DNA of 16,112 bases. Origin: Streptomyces caelestis. GTDB lineage: Bacteria; Actinomycetota; Actinomycetes; Streptomycetales; Streptomycetaceae. The stretch spans positions 1-16,112 of the forward strand of contig NZ_LGCN01000257.1 in the NCBI RefSeq assembly GCF_001279005.1, given 5' to 3'. This document shows positions 1 through 10,505 of the stretch, one piece after another (position 1 is the first letter of the stretch; each line of letters begins with the position of its first letter). The notes under the pieces were generated by a model. The model made no database searches, had not been told where the DNA came from, and worked only from the letters and a program-made list of their open reading frames with translations. Both the position numbers and the translations under genes were made by a program.

Positions 1-495
1 GGGGGCGGTGGGGGGTTCGAGGGCTTTTCGGGTGGCCGGGGCGGCGGGGAGGGCGGGGCTGTGAACAGTGCCCGTGGTGTTCACACGTGAGCCGTTCACG
101 TCACCGAACCGTGGTGCGAGCACCTGCTCCAGCGCTGCGGGGAGCATCGCGGCGAGCCGCTCGTCGGAGCCGGAGCTCACCTCCAGCCAGACCGGGGAGC
201 GGTCGTGGATGAGGAGCAGGGCGCAGCCGGCGTGGGTGAGGGCGGTGACCGGTCCGCCGGGGTGGCCGGCGAGCCGCTGCCAGACGCGTTCCCTCAACGG
301 GATCCCGGCGAGCCTGCCGTGCCTGCGCAGCCAGCCCTCGACCTCGGCCAGCGCGAAAGATGGACTGGTCTCGGTGCCGCCGACCGGGCCGGGGAAGTCG
401 GTGTGCCGCCGGCGCCAGTTGCTGACGGCGGCGCGGCCGACACCGGCCAGTCGTGCGATCCCGGCGGCGGTCACTTCCGTCGCGTTGTCCTGCAT
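1..495 (-). CDS. HTH-containing protein, probable N-6 DNA methylase family, 5' part only
   Basis: This leftward gene is cut by the left edge of the window, so only the first 165 residues are visible and no stop is reached. Residues 8-30 (EVTAAGIARLAGVGRAAVSN) look like a DNA-binding helix-turn-helix with a recognition helix ending in SNWRRR, followed by FPGPVGG and a wing-like segment ending EGWLRRHG. From memory of the family, this N-terminus belongs to Streptomyces proteins annotated as N-6 DNA methylase or type I/II methyltransferase subunit M. The catalytic N/D-PP-Y/F motif would lie outside the window, so the methylase call is not shown here. Residues 60-140 read as a mixed helical region without a recognised motif. 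The ATG at 495 was chosen because it begins the conserved MQDN segment. An in-frame GTG at 504 is an alternative, and neither has a strong ribosome binding site. Confidence 0.7.
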   Translation of the reverse strand, partial: MQDNATEVTAAGIARLAGVGRAAVSNWRRRHTDFPGPVGGTETSPSFALAEVEGWLRRHGRLAGIPLRERVWQRLAGHPGGPVTALTHAGCALLLIHDRSPVWLEVSSGSDERLAAMLPAALEQVLAPRFGDVNGSRVNTTGTVHSPALPAAPATRKALEPPTAP

Positions 496-581
496 GCCCG
501 GCACCCCGCCCCGCTTCCCTCTGTCCCGTGTGTGGCGATGAGCATACCCATATGCGCGGGAGCGAGGATTCACATGCGTAT

Positions 582-599
582 ACAGAGTAAACAGAATAA
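582..599. repeat. tandem 9-bp direct repeat in an AT-rich divergent promoter region
   Basis: ACAGAGTAA (582-590) is followed at once by ACAGAATAA (591-599), with one mismatch. This AT-rich patch is unusual in such GC-rich DNA. It lies between the divergent genes starting at 495 and 696, just upstream of a TTGACA box. It could be a protein-binding site or simply an AT-rich promoter upstream element; nothing in the sequence decides this. Confidence 0.4.
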
Positions 600-605
600 T
601 CGTTG

Positions 606-634
606 TTGACATCACTCACAGAGCTTGCTCTCAT
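606..634 (+). promoter_or_regulatory. candidate sigma-70-type promoter for the small exported protein
   Basis: A perfect TTGACA -35 box (606-611) is followed after 17 bp by TCTCAT (629-634), which matches TATAAT at four of six positions. The predicted transcript would start near 641 and carry a leader of about 55 nt before the ATG at 696. The perfect -35 box and the AT-rich DNA upstream support the call; the -10 box is weak. Confidence 0.45.
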
Positions 635-695
635 TGAACCCGCGAACGAGCGACCGCCGGCAGGTGGCGGTGGCCGCATGGGGAGGAACACAGTC

Positions 696-1175
696 ATGGG
701 CATGAAGAGCAAGATCGCGCTGGGCGCCGTCGCGGGGATCGTCGTCATCGGCGTCGCCTCGGCGAACTCCGGCGACGCGGAAGGTGGTTCCGGCGACAGG
801 GGCACGACGGCGTCCGCGGAGCAGCGGTCCGGCGGTACGACGCCGGACAGCGGGGCGGACGCGAAGCCCGCCGGGGACAAGGGCACCGAAAAGGCGTCCC
901 AGGCCGAGCGGTTCAAGGCGTTCGTGCAGGAGAACGGGACACCGCAAGAGAAGGAGGCGCTCTCGCACGTCACCAAGGTGCAGGGCGCGGACGAGCAGAA
1001 CGACATCCTCGACGCCGCCGACGTCTACACCGACTTCACCGGCGGGATCATGGGCGAGGGCACGGGCCCCGCCAAGCTCGTCGCCTCCGCCTTCGCCGAC
1101 TGGAAGCAGAGCGACAACGGCCTCGTCACCGTGTACGACGCCGACGGCGAGATCATCGGCAACGGCAGCTTCTAG
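696..1175 (+). CDS. small exported or membrane-anchored protein of unknown function
   Basis: The predicted protein has 159 residues. It begins MGMKSK and then has one hydrophobic segment (about residues 6-20, ALGAVAGIVVIGVASA). This reads as a signal peptide with a possible AxA cleavage site before NSGD, or as an N-terminal membrane anchor. There is no lipobox cysteine. Residues 22-68 are a Gly/Ser/Thr/Asp-rich, probably disordered linker. The C-terminal part (about 70-159) looks like a small folded domain with charged helices and ends in a beta-like VYDADGEIIGNGSF. I do not recognise the domain. The ATG at 696 was preferred because GGGAGG (681-686) sits nine bases upstream; the reading frame is also open from 603 with other ATGs at 603 and 678. 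It is convergent with the HNH lipoprotein gene that ends at 1280. Confidence 0.8.
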   Translation: MGMKSKIALGAVAGIVVIGVASANSGDAEGGSGDRGTTASAEQRSGGTTPDSGADAKPAGDKGTEKASQAERFKAFVQENGTPQEKEALSHVTKVQGADEQNDILDAADVYTDFTGGIMGEGTGPAKLVASAFADWKQSDNGLVTVYDADGEIIGNGSF

Positions 1176-1235
1176 TCCTCCCGGGGAGCCCGCCGTGCGC
1201 CGCGGTCACGCGTGGGGCCCGAAGCCCGCGGAGTA

Positions 1236-1273
1236 CGGGCGCCGCCCCGCGCCGCGAACGGTCCGCGCGCCCG
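1236..1273. terminator. weak hairpin between two convergent genes
   Basis: CGGGCGC (1236-1242) can pair with GCGCCCG (1267-1273) around a GC-rich loop that can fold further. It lies between the stops of the convergent genes at 1175 and 1280, where a bidirectional terminator is expected. The stem is short and could be chance in DNA of this composition. Confidence 0.25.
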
Positions 1274-1279
1274 GCCCGC

Positions 1280-2059
1280 TCAGCCGCCGCACTGCTCCAG
1301 CATCATGCGCTTGTCGGCCGGCGTCACCGGCATCTCGTACTTGACGGCGACCTGGGCGAAGCGGACCGCGTACGCGCACCGGATCCGCTTGTCGGGCGGC
1401 AGCCAGGTCGCGGGCCCGGAATCACCCTTGGCCGAGTTGGCCCGGCCCTGGACCGGTATCAGGTTGAGGGTGTCGTTCGCCAGCCGCTCCCGCTTGGCCT
1501 CGGGCCAGCGGGAGGCGCCCATCTGCCAGCTGTAGGAGAGCGGCACGACGTGGTCGATCTGCACCTCGGCGGCCTCCTGCTTGCGCCACTCGATGGTCGT
1601 GCCGGTGTACGGGTCGTCCAGCGTCATGGCGACCACCACGCAGTCGGACCCGGACCGGAAGCGCACTTCCTGGCCGTCGCGCTGCAGCAGATCGTTGCGG
1701 GTGTCGCAGCCGTTCCTCGCCAGCGGCACGCCGTCCGCCGTGTCCATCCACGCGTAGCCGAACTCGTCCCGGTCGTAGCCCGTCTTCGGTCCGCGGCCCT
1801 TGGTCGCCACCTTCGTGATGAGGTCGACGGCCTCGGCCCGGTCCGACTCGCCGGTCACGGACGCGAGGCCCGGTCCGGTGCCGTCGGGGTTGTCCAGCGG
1901 GCTGACGGCGCGCCCGTCGGAGGCGGCGCCCCCGCTTTCGTCACCGGCCGGGGATCCCGCGCCCTGGACGCCCTCGCAGCCGGCGAGGAGAGCCACCGCG
2001 GCGATCACCACAGGTCCCGCGCTCCGGGCCCGTATGCCCCATCCCTTGTTCCGCGTCAC
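1280..2059 (-). CDS. secreted HNH-family nuclease lipoprotein (DUF1524/GmrSD C-terminal-like)
   Basis: The predicted protein has 259 residues. A lipoprotein signal (VVIAAVALLAGC) puts the lipidated cysteine at residue 28, so the protein is expected on the outer face of the membrane. Residues 29-70 form a Gly/Ser/Asp-rich spacer. The catalytic core carries the HNH signature of small actinobacterial HNH proteins: VQIDHVVPLSYSW (166-178, with D169 and H170), NDTLNLIPV (195-203) and NSAKGDSGPATWLPP (208-222). Cysteines 118, 140, 228 and 257 could form two disulfides, which suits an exported enzyme. The likely role is hydrolysis of extracellular DNA; this is inferred, since family members have mostly not been assayed. 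The GTG at 2059 is preceded by AAGGAGGGG at a normal distance and begins directly before the basic n-region. The open frame continues upstream to 2467, but that would bury the signal peptide. Confidence 0.88.
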   Translation of the reverse strand: MTRNKGWGIRARSAGPVVIAAVALLAGCEGVQGAGSPAGDESGGAASDGRAVSPLDNPDGTGPGLASVTGESDRAEAVDLITKVATKGRGPKTGYDRDEFGYAWMDTADGVPLARNGCDTRNDLLQRDGQEVRFRSGSDCVVVAMTLDDPYTGTTIEWRKQEAAEVQIDHVVPLSYSWQMGASRWPEAKRERLANDTLNLIPVQGRANSAKGDSGPATWLPPDKRIRCAYAVRFAQVAVKYEMPVTPADKRMMLEQCGG

Positions 2060-2112
2060 CGCGCCCCTCCTTCGTTCATCCGACTTCTGCCCCGGCGGGG
2101 GCGGACCGATCC

Positions 2113-2140
2113 GGACCTCACCGTATCGAGTGAGAGGTCC
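2113..2140. promoter_or_regulatory. inverted repeat in a divergent promoter region
   Basis: GGACCTCAC (2113-2121) is mirrored by GTGAGAGGTCC (2130-2140), with a two-base bulge and an 8-bp centre. It sits in the 163-bp gap between the divergent HNH lipoprotein (start 2059) and the antitoxin-like gene (start 2223). The placement fits an operator that could act on either gene. Autoregulation by the small antitoxin-like protein is possible but only a guess. Confidence 0.3.
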
Positions 2141-2222
2141 AGACCAATTCGGTGCCATACGGGCATTCACCGCACAGCGCGCGTATCGTCGGTTCCGAGT
2201 CACCTCCGGAAGGAGTTCCCGC

Positions 2223-2408
2223 ATGGGCATCCTCGACAAGTTCAAGAGCAACAGGTCGGCGCGCGACAAGGCCGGCAAGGCCTCGGACGCCGCGGAGCGG
2301 AAGATGAACGAGAGGACCGGCGGCAAGCACAGGCGGCAGAGCGACACCGGGCAGCAGCATGGCGAACACCGGTTCGGCATGCACCGCGGCCGTCCCGGCC
2401 GGCCGTAA
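2223..2408 (+). CDS. MT0933/Rv0909-like putative antitoxin, 61 residues
   Basis: This small, very hydrophilic protein begins MGILDKFKSN, continues with a Lys/Asp/Ala-rich helix (DKAGKASDAAERKMNERTGG) and has a His/Gln/Arg-rich tail. The opening MGxxDKFK, followed by DKAG and a (D/N)E-x-TGGK step, is the pattern of the MT0933-like antitoxin family, whose mycobacterial member is Rv0909. No partner toxin is adjacent: the neighbours are a divergent nuclease lipoprotein and convergent mfd. It may therefore be an orphan, or the family name may overstate its role. GGAAGGAG (2208-2215) lies at an ideal distance from the ATG. The frame is open far upstream, but no other start has such a site. Confidence 0.72.
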   Translation: MGILDKFKSNRSARDKAGKASDAAERKMNERTGGKHRRQSDTGQQHGEHRFGMHRGRPGRP

Positions 2409-2428
2409 GGCCACGCACACCCGTCAGG

Positions 2429-2460
2429 GCCGTCCACGGCGACCTCGCGCCGTGGACGGC
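2429..2460. terminator. bidirectional hairpin between the antitoxin-like gene and mfd
   Basis: A perfect 13-bp stem (2429-2441 with 2448-2460) encloses the 6-nt loop ACCTCG. It lies 20 bp after the stop of the small + strand gene and 14 bp after the mfd stop on the other strand. It can therefore serve both convergent transcripts. There is no U-tract, as is common in Streptomyces. Confidence 0.8.
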
Positions 2461-2474
2461 TCCTCATGTGCGGG

Positions 2475-6032
<3,558 letters not shown>

Positions 6033-6064
6033 TCGGGGCGCTTTCCGTCCGGGGGTGTGCAACA

Positions 6065-6078
6065 CGTCGGGCCCGACG
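6065..6078. promoter_or_regulatory. 14-bp perfect palindrome upstream of mfd
   Basis: CGTCGGGCCCGACG (6065-6078) is a perfect palindrome 33 bp before the mfd start codon. It could be an operator, a leader hairpin or chance in GC-rich DNA. No convincing -10/-35 pair was found around it; the best -10-like string on the minus strand is TACGCT (6107-6102). Confidence 0.3.
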
Positions 6079-6181
6079 CGCGCGGCGGGCCGGGGGTGTC
6101 CAGCGTACGTCGCCGCGCGGGCGGGCGCCGGGGCTGTGGACAACGTCCGTCGACGGGTGGGCGGCGCCGGCGCCCGGCCTT

Positions 6182-6240
6182 CCAGGGGCCCCGCCCCCTG
6201 GCCCCCGTCCGGCCCCGGACGGGCCTCGTCCTCGCACGCC
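6182..6240 (-). repeat. copy of a dispersed Streptomyces intergenic repeat
   Basis: On the minus strand this stretch reads GGCGTGCGAGGACGAGGCCC, then a GTCCGG/CCGGAC hairpin (6204-6212 with 6215-6223), then a CCAGGGG/CCCCTGG hairpin (6182-6188 with 6195-6201). From memory, very similar strings ('CCGGCGTxxGAGGACGAG... then CAGGGGGCG..GCCCCCTGG') recur between genes throughout Streptomyces genomes. It lies downstream of the permease gene, right after the long terminator hairpin, which is a typical place for such elements. Confidence 0.55.
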
Positions 6241-6255
6241 GGACGGGCCGGTCGT

Positions 6256-6306
6256 ACGCACCCGGCGCCGGAAAGCCCTGGGAGGGCTTTCCGGCGCCGG
6301 GTGCGT
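6256..6306 (-). terminator. very long perfect hairpin, terminator of the ABC operon
   Basis: A 24-bp perfect stem (6256-6279 with 6283-6306) encloses only GGG. It begins 28 bp after the stop of the permease gene on the minus strand, where termination is expected, and shields mfd from readthrough. It has no U-tract. Confidence 0.85.
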
Positions 6307-6333
6307 CTCCCCCGCAACCCCCGTGTGCGGTGG

Positions 6334-8913
6334 CTAGTCGGTGGCGATGGCGTTCAGGACGTTCATGCGGCCGGCGCGGAAGGCCGGGACCAGGGCGGCG
6401 AACAGGCCCACGAAGGCCGAACCGATGAACACACCGATGATCGTCGGCCACGGGATGTCGAGGACCTTCAGCCCCTCCAGGGCGAGCAGCTGCTGCGCGG
6501 TGGCGCCCCAGCCCATGCCGAGACCCAGGCCCAGCAGGGCGCCGAAGAGGGCGATCACGACCGACTCCATGCGGATCATGCGGCGCAGCTGCCGGCGCGA
6601 GAGGCCGATGGCCCGCATCAGGCCGATCTCCCGGGTGCGCTCCACCACCGACAGGGCCAGGGTGTTCACCACGCCGAGGACCGCGACGACGATCGCCAGG
6701 GCCAGCAGACCGTAGATCATGTTCAGCAGCTGGCCGATCTGGTCCTTCAGCGCCTCCTTGTAGTCGGTCTGGTCGCGCACCGTGTACTGCGGGAAGTCGT
6801 GCAGCGCGTCCTTCAGCGCCGTGTACGCGGCGTCGGTCCGCCCGTCCTTCGCCGAGGCGAAGAGCAGGGTGTCCAGCGGCATCCTGTCGGCCGGGACGTA
6901 CGCGGCGAGGGTGTCGATGGACGTGTACATCGCGCCCGCGTCGACGACGGCCTCGCTGCTGGTGATCGCCCGGACCGTCAGCGTGCCCGTCTCACCGTCC
7001 TTGAACGCGACCTCGATCTTCGAGCCGAGCGTGATGCCGTGGTCCTTCGCGAAGTCCTCGTGGACGGACATCGCGCCGGGCCCGTAGGCGTCGCCGAGCT
7101 CCCCCGCGACCGTCTCGACCCGCAGGTCGGTCGCGTACGTCGGGTCGGCCGCCGTGATCGCCGTGTCCTTCGACGTCTTGCCGTCGGGCGTGGTGAAGTC
7201 GGCCTCGGTCCACTTGTACTCGGTGACCCGGTCCACCCCGGGCGCCTTCTTCACGGCTTCGACGGCCTGCGGGGTGATCAGCTGGCCGGTGTCGGACTGG
7301 ACGATGAAGTCCGTGCCGACGGTCTTGTCGAGCTCGTCGGTGGCGGACGCCACCATCGAGGAGCCGACCACGGACAGGCACGCCACCAGCGCCAGACCGA
7401 TCATCAGCGCGGCGCCCGTCGCGCCGGTGCGGCGCGGGTTGCGCAGGGCGTTGCGCTCGGCCATGCGGCCCACGGGGCCGAAGGCCCGCAGCAGGATCGC
7501 GCCGAGGACGCGCACCACACCGCTCGCCAGCACCGGGCCGACGACGACGAAGCCGATCAGGGACAGCACCACGCCCAGGCCCAGCCACATCGAGCCGTCC
7601 GTCGCCTTGTCCGCGCTGCCCGCCAGGTACAGGGAGAAGCCGCCGGCGCCGGTGAGGGCCAGGCCGATCCCGCCGCGTATCCAGCCGGCCCTGGCGTCCG
7701 CCGGGGTGCCGGCGTCGCGCAGCGCGGCCATCGGGGAGATCTTCCCGGCCCGCCGGGCGGGCAGGTAGGCGGCGAGCACCGTGACGACCACACCGAGGAG
7801 CAGTCCGAGCGCCGGGGTCGTCCAGGCCACCGTGAGGTCGTCCGTGGACAGCTCCATGTCCATCATGCCCATGAGCTTCATCAGGCCGACCGCGAGACCG
7901 ACGCCCGCGCCGACGCCGAGGACGGAGCCGAAGACGCCGAGCAGCAGCGCCTCCACCAGCACCGAGCGGTTGACCTGCTTGCGGGACGAGCCGATCGCCC
8001 GCATCAGGCCGATCTCCCGGGTGCGCTGGGCGACCAGCATGGAGAAGGTGTTGATGATCAGGAAGATGCCGACGAGGAAGGCGATCCCGGCGAAGCCGAG
8101 CATCGCGTACTTCATGACGTTCATGAAGTCCCCGACGCTCTTCTGGTTGGCCTCGGCGGTCTCCTCCGCGGTCAGCACCTTGTAGCCGCCGCCGATTTCG
8201 GCCGCGACGTTCTTCTTCAGCTGCGCGTCGCTGACGCCGGCCGCGGCGGTGACGTTGACGTTGGTGTAGACGCCGCTCTCGCCGACCAGGGTCTGCTGCG
8301 CGGTTTTGACGTCCAGGAAGAACAGCGCGGCGCCGGGGTTGGTGACGGTGAAGTCGGCGATGCCGGAGATCTTCGCGGTGTGCGTGCCGACCACGGTGAT
8401 CACGCCGATCTCGTCACCGAGCTTCAGGTCGTGCTTGTCGGCGGTGTCGGCGTCGACCATGACCTGGCCGGCGCCCTCGGGCACGGCGCCGGAGGTGATC
8501 TCCATGGTGCGGGCGTCGTTGTCGTTCCAGCTGCCGACGATGGTCGGCCCGCCGCTGGTGGGCGAGAGGCTGTCCTTGTCGCCGTCGACGACGGTCACCG
8601 AGGTGGAGAACACCGTGCCCTCGGCCGACTTCACGCCGTCCGCGCCCTTGACCTCGTCGAGCACGGAGGCCGGTATCACCGGCGGCCTGCCGTTGTCGGA
8701 GGTCGTCTCGCCGCTGTCGGAGGCGTCCTTGGCGCTGACCGTGACGTCCGAGGAGGTGGCCGCGAACAGCTTGTCGAACGTCGTGTTCATGGTGTCCGTG
8801 AACACCAGCGTCCCGCACACGAACGCCACGGACAGCAGCACCGCCACCGCGGACAGCGCCATCCGCCCCTTGTGCGCGAGGAAGTTGCGCAGGGAGGTCT
8901 TCAGGACGGTCAT
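6334..8913 (-). CDS. FtsX-type ABC transporter permease, duplicated architecture
   Basis: The predicted protein has 859 residues. This is the membrane subunit of a MacB/LolCE-like transporter, a class that moves substrates at or across the membrane by mechanotransmission rather than through a classical channel. A first membrane helix (about 18-38) is followed by a large extracellular MacB-PCD-like domain (about 40-260). Helices follow near 270-290, 320-345, 367-385, 414-431, 443-475 and 500-520. A second extracellular domain occupies about 525-725, and the last three helices lie near 733-757, 785-803 and 824-845. The motif RTREIGLMRAIG occurs twice, at 297-308 and 759-770, showing that two FtsX units were fused. 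The ATG overlaps the ATPase stop (ATGA, 8910-8913), so translation is probably coupled. The substrate cannot be told from the sequence. No regulator gene is adjacent. Confidence 0.93.
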   Translation of the reverse strand: MTVLKTSLRNFLAHKGRMALSAVAVLLSVAFVCGTLVFTDTMNTTFDKLFAATSSDVTVSAKDASDSGETTSDNGRPPVIPASVLDEVKGADGVKSAEGTVFSTSVTVVDGDKDSLSPTSGGPTIVGSWNDNDARTMEITSGAVPEGAGQVMVDADTADKHDLKLGDEIGVITVVGTHTAKISGIADFTVTNPGAALFFLDVKTAQQTLVGESGVYTNVNVTAAAGVSDAQLKKNVAAEIGGGYKVLTAEETAEANQKSVGDFMNVMKYAMLGFAGIAFLVGIFLIINTFSMLVAQRTREIGLMRAIGSSRKQVNRSVLVEALLLGVFGSVLGVGAGVGLAVGLMKLMGMMDMELSTDDLTVAWTTPALGLLLGVVVTVLAAYLPARRAGKISPMAALRDAGTPADARAGWIRGGIGLALTGAGGFSLYLAGSADKATDGSMWLGLGVVLSLIGFVVVGPVLASGVVRVLGAILLRAFGPVGRMAERNALRNPRRTGATGAALMIGLALVACLSVVGSSMVASATDELDKTVGTDFIVQSDTGQLITPQAVEAVKKAPGVDRVTEYKWTEADFTTPDGKTSKDTAITAADPTYATDLRVETVAGELGDAYGPGAMSVHEDFAKDHGITLGSKIEVAFKDGETGTLTVRAITSSEAVVDAGAMYTSIDTLAAYVPADRMPLDTLLFASAKDGRTDAAYTALKDALHDFPQYTVRDQTDYKEALKDQIGQLLNMIYGLLALAIVVAVLGVVNTLALSVVERTREIGLMRAIGLSRRQLRRMIRMESVVIALFGALLGLGLGMGWGATAQQLLALEGLKVLDIPWPTIIGVFIGSAFVGLFAALVPAFRAGRMNVLNAIATD

Positions 8914-9698
8914 GACGTGCGCCCCCGGGCGTCGAAGTCCTTCATGCGGTCCAGGACCTGCTCGGCGGTCGGCTGGTGCATCTCGTCGACGATGCGGCCG
9001 TCGGCGAGGTACAGCACCCGGTCGGCGTAGGAGGCGGCCACGGGGTCGTGGGTGACCATCACGATGGTCTGGCCCAGTTCGTCCACCGAGCGGCGCAGGA
9101 AGCCGAGCACCTCGGCGCCGGCGCGGGAGTCGAGGTTCCCGGTCGGCTCGTCACCGAAGATGATCTCCGGCCGGGCCGCCAGGGCCCGCGCCACCGCGAC
9201 CCGCTGCTGCTGACCGCCGGACAGCTGCGTCGGCCGGTGCTTCAGCCGCTCCGCGAGGCCCACGGTCTCCACCACCCGGTCCAGCCACGCCGTGTCGGGC
9301 TTGCGGCCGGCGATGTCCATGGGCAGCGTGATGTTCTCGATCGCGTTCAGCGTCGGCAGCAGGTTGAACGCCTGGAAGATGAAGCCGATCCGGTCCCGGC
9401 GCAGTCGCGTGAGCTTCTTGTCCTTCAGACCGGTGATCTCGGTCTCGTCCAGGTAGATCTGACCGGACGACACGGTGTCGAGCCCGGCGAGGCAGTGCAT
9501 CAGCGTGGACTTGCCGGACCCCGAGGGGCCCATGATCGCGGTGAAACGACCGCGGGCGATGTCCACGTCGACGTGGTCGAGGGCGACGACACGGGTCTCG
9601 CCCGACCCGTACGCCTTCACGACCTGCCGCGCCCGCGCGGCAACGGCCGTACTCTCTCCAGTGCCCCCGTGCCTGGGAATGGTCACAGCCGATGTCAC
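8910..9698 (-). CDS. MacB/LolD-type ABC transporter ATP-binding protein
   Basis: The predicted protein has 262 residues and is the first gene of the two-gene transporter operon. It powers the FtsX-type permease encoded directly downstream. All ABC motifs are intact: Walker A GPSGSGKST (57-65), Q-loop at Q109 (FIFQAFNLLPTLNAIENI region), signature LSGGQQQR (159-166), Walker B IIFGDEPTGNLD (179-190) and switch histidine H217 (VTHDP). The EPTGNLD string and the NLLPTLNAIENI-like Q-loop are typical of the MacB/LolD family. Residues 1-22 precede the conserved domain. The start is the GTG at 9698, with AGGAG seven bases upstream. Upstream lies a long non-coding region with two palindromes that may be its operator. 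Confidence 0.95.
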   Translation of the reverse strand: MTSAVTIPRHGGTGESTAVAARARQVVKAYGSGETRVVALDHVDVDIARGRFTAIMGPSGSGKSTLMHCLAGLDTVSSGQIYLDETEITGLKDKKLTRLRRDRIGFIFQAFNLLPTLNAIENITLPMDIAGRKPDTAWLDRVVETVGLAERLKHRPTQLSGGQQQRVAVARALAARPEIIFGDEPTGNLDSRAGAEVLGFLRRSVDELGQTIVMVTHDPVAASYADRVLYLADGRIVDEMHQPTAEQVLDRMKDFDARGRTS

Positions 9699-9961
9699 GG
9701 TAAGTCTCCTATGTCGGTCAGCAGATGAAAGCGGTGTTCCGGCGCCCGCCCGTCGTGCCCGGCGGCCGCTTCGTGCGTGTTCGTGCGACGTGGTTCAGTC
9801 TGGCGTCCGGCAGGGGTCCCGCGCCCTGGTGTTCAGCGCAGTCCTGTCCTGGGGAAAACCCCACCCCCGCCGGTGCACCACGCCACCCCCCAGCGGCGTA
9901 AAACCAGGTTAAGGACGACCCCCGCCCCGTCTCGTCCTCCGCCGGTACGAACCCTCCCCGA
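9699..9961. other. non-coding region upstream of the ABC operon
   Basis: No credible gene was found here. The stretch holds the ATPase ribosome binding site (9706-9710), a small hairpin TGGGG-AAAA-CCCCA (9850-9863), and an AT-richer patch around 9898-9914. On the minus strand that patch reads CTTAACCTGGTTTTACG, which may be part of the ABC promoter. A clear -35/-10 pair could not be assigned. Confidence 0.4.
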
Positions 9962-9988
9962 TCCGTAGTACGGAGGTACCCCTAGGGG
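9962..9988. promoter_or_regulatory. two adjacent palindromes, candidate operator for the ABC operon
   Basis: TCCGTAGTACGGA (9962-9974) is a perfect 6-1-6 palindrome. Four bases later comes the perfect 10-bp palindrome CCCCTAGGGG (9979-9988). They lie between the leftward ABC operon and the rightward MFS remnant. Such a pair suggests binding of a dimeric regulator such as a LuxR-type response regulator or TetR protein, but no regulator gene is in the window. The site may have served both the transporter and the now-decayed efflux gene. Confidence 0.5.
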
Positions 9989-10137
9989 CTCTCCTCCGGC
10001 AGGTGGACACCGTCTCGGGGTCGCTCCACCCGTCGGCCGATCAGGGCTCCGCCCTCCCGCGGCGCGAGGGCCGGGTGCGCAGCCGTGCCGCGGCAGAAAG
10101 GTGCAAGGGGCACTCGACCGCGAGGAGGGAAACCCGG

Positions 10138-10437
10138 GTGAACGGCGCCGGACCGGCGACACGCGACAGCGGGCGACCCGCCGCGACCGGACGGCGCGGC
10201 GCCGTCGCCGCCGCGCCGATGCTCGCGACGGCCCTGGCGGCACTCGACTCCACCGCCGTGTCCACCGCCGTCCCGCGGACCGCCGGCGACCCCGGCGGCT
10301 CCTCCTCCTTCTCCCGGCTCCCCTCCGGCTGCCTGCCGGCCGTGCCGGTCGCCCTCTCCGTCCACGGCAGGCCCTGCGACGCCTTCGGCCGCGCACCGGT
10401 CCTCGTCACGGGCCCCTTTCCGGTCCTCAAGGACCGA
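10138..10437 (+). pseudogene. decayed 5' fragment of an EmrB/QacA-type MFS efflux transporter
   Basis: A GTG at 10138 with GAGGAGGG (10122-10129) opens a frame whose first 100 residues still align by eye with the start of DHA2-type drug efflux pumps. MLATALAALDSTAVSTAVP corresponds to helix 1 (family form about MLATFLAALDxTIVxTALP), GDPGGSSSFSRLPSG to GDLGGxSSFSWLxSxYLL, and HGRPCDAFGRAPVLVTG to YGRLxDxFGRKPVLLxG (motif A). Key residues are lost: prolines and arginines replace helix residues, the motif A lysine is Ala, and the similarity stops near residue 95. Nothing resembles the other helices. The frame then runs on only as antisense of the next gene. The original protein would have been about 450-550 residues, so this is a truncated relic. 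Confidence 0.7.
10421..10436. terminator. small hairpin after the DivIVA-like gene
   Basis: CGGTCCT and AGGACCG flank a 2-nt centre (in practice a 6-bp stem with a TCAA loop). It lies 70-85 bp downstream of the minus-strand stop at 10506 and overlaps the end of the MFS relic. It is a weak candidate terminator. Confidence 0.3.
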
Positions 10438-10505
10438 ACCGGCTCCCACTCCCCGAACGGCCCCTCCCCCGCCGGCCGCGGCACAGGGCCGCGCCCGAAG
10501 CCGGG

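Noticed and set aside
9979..9988. CCCCTAGGGG as an integration or insertion-sequence target site
   Set aside because: No transposase, integrase, flanking duplication or element end is visible; an operator is the simpler reading.
10138..10437. The idea that the neighbouring deaminases caused the A-to-G/T-to-C changes in the MFS relic
   Set aside because: GC-biased mutation or gene conversion in a GC-rich genome explains the pattern, and the deaminases' base preference is unknown.
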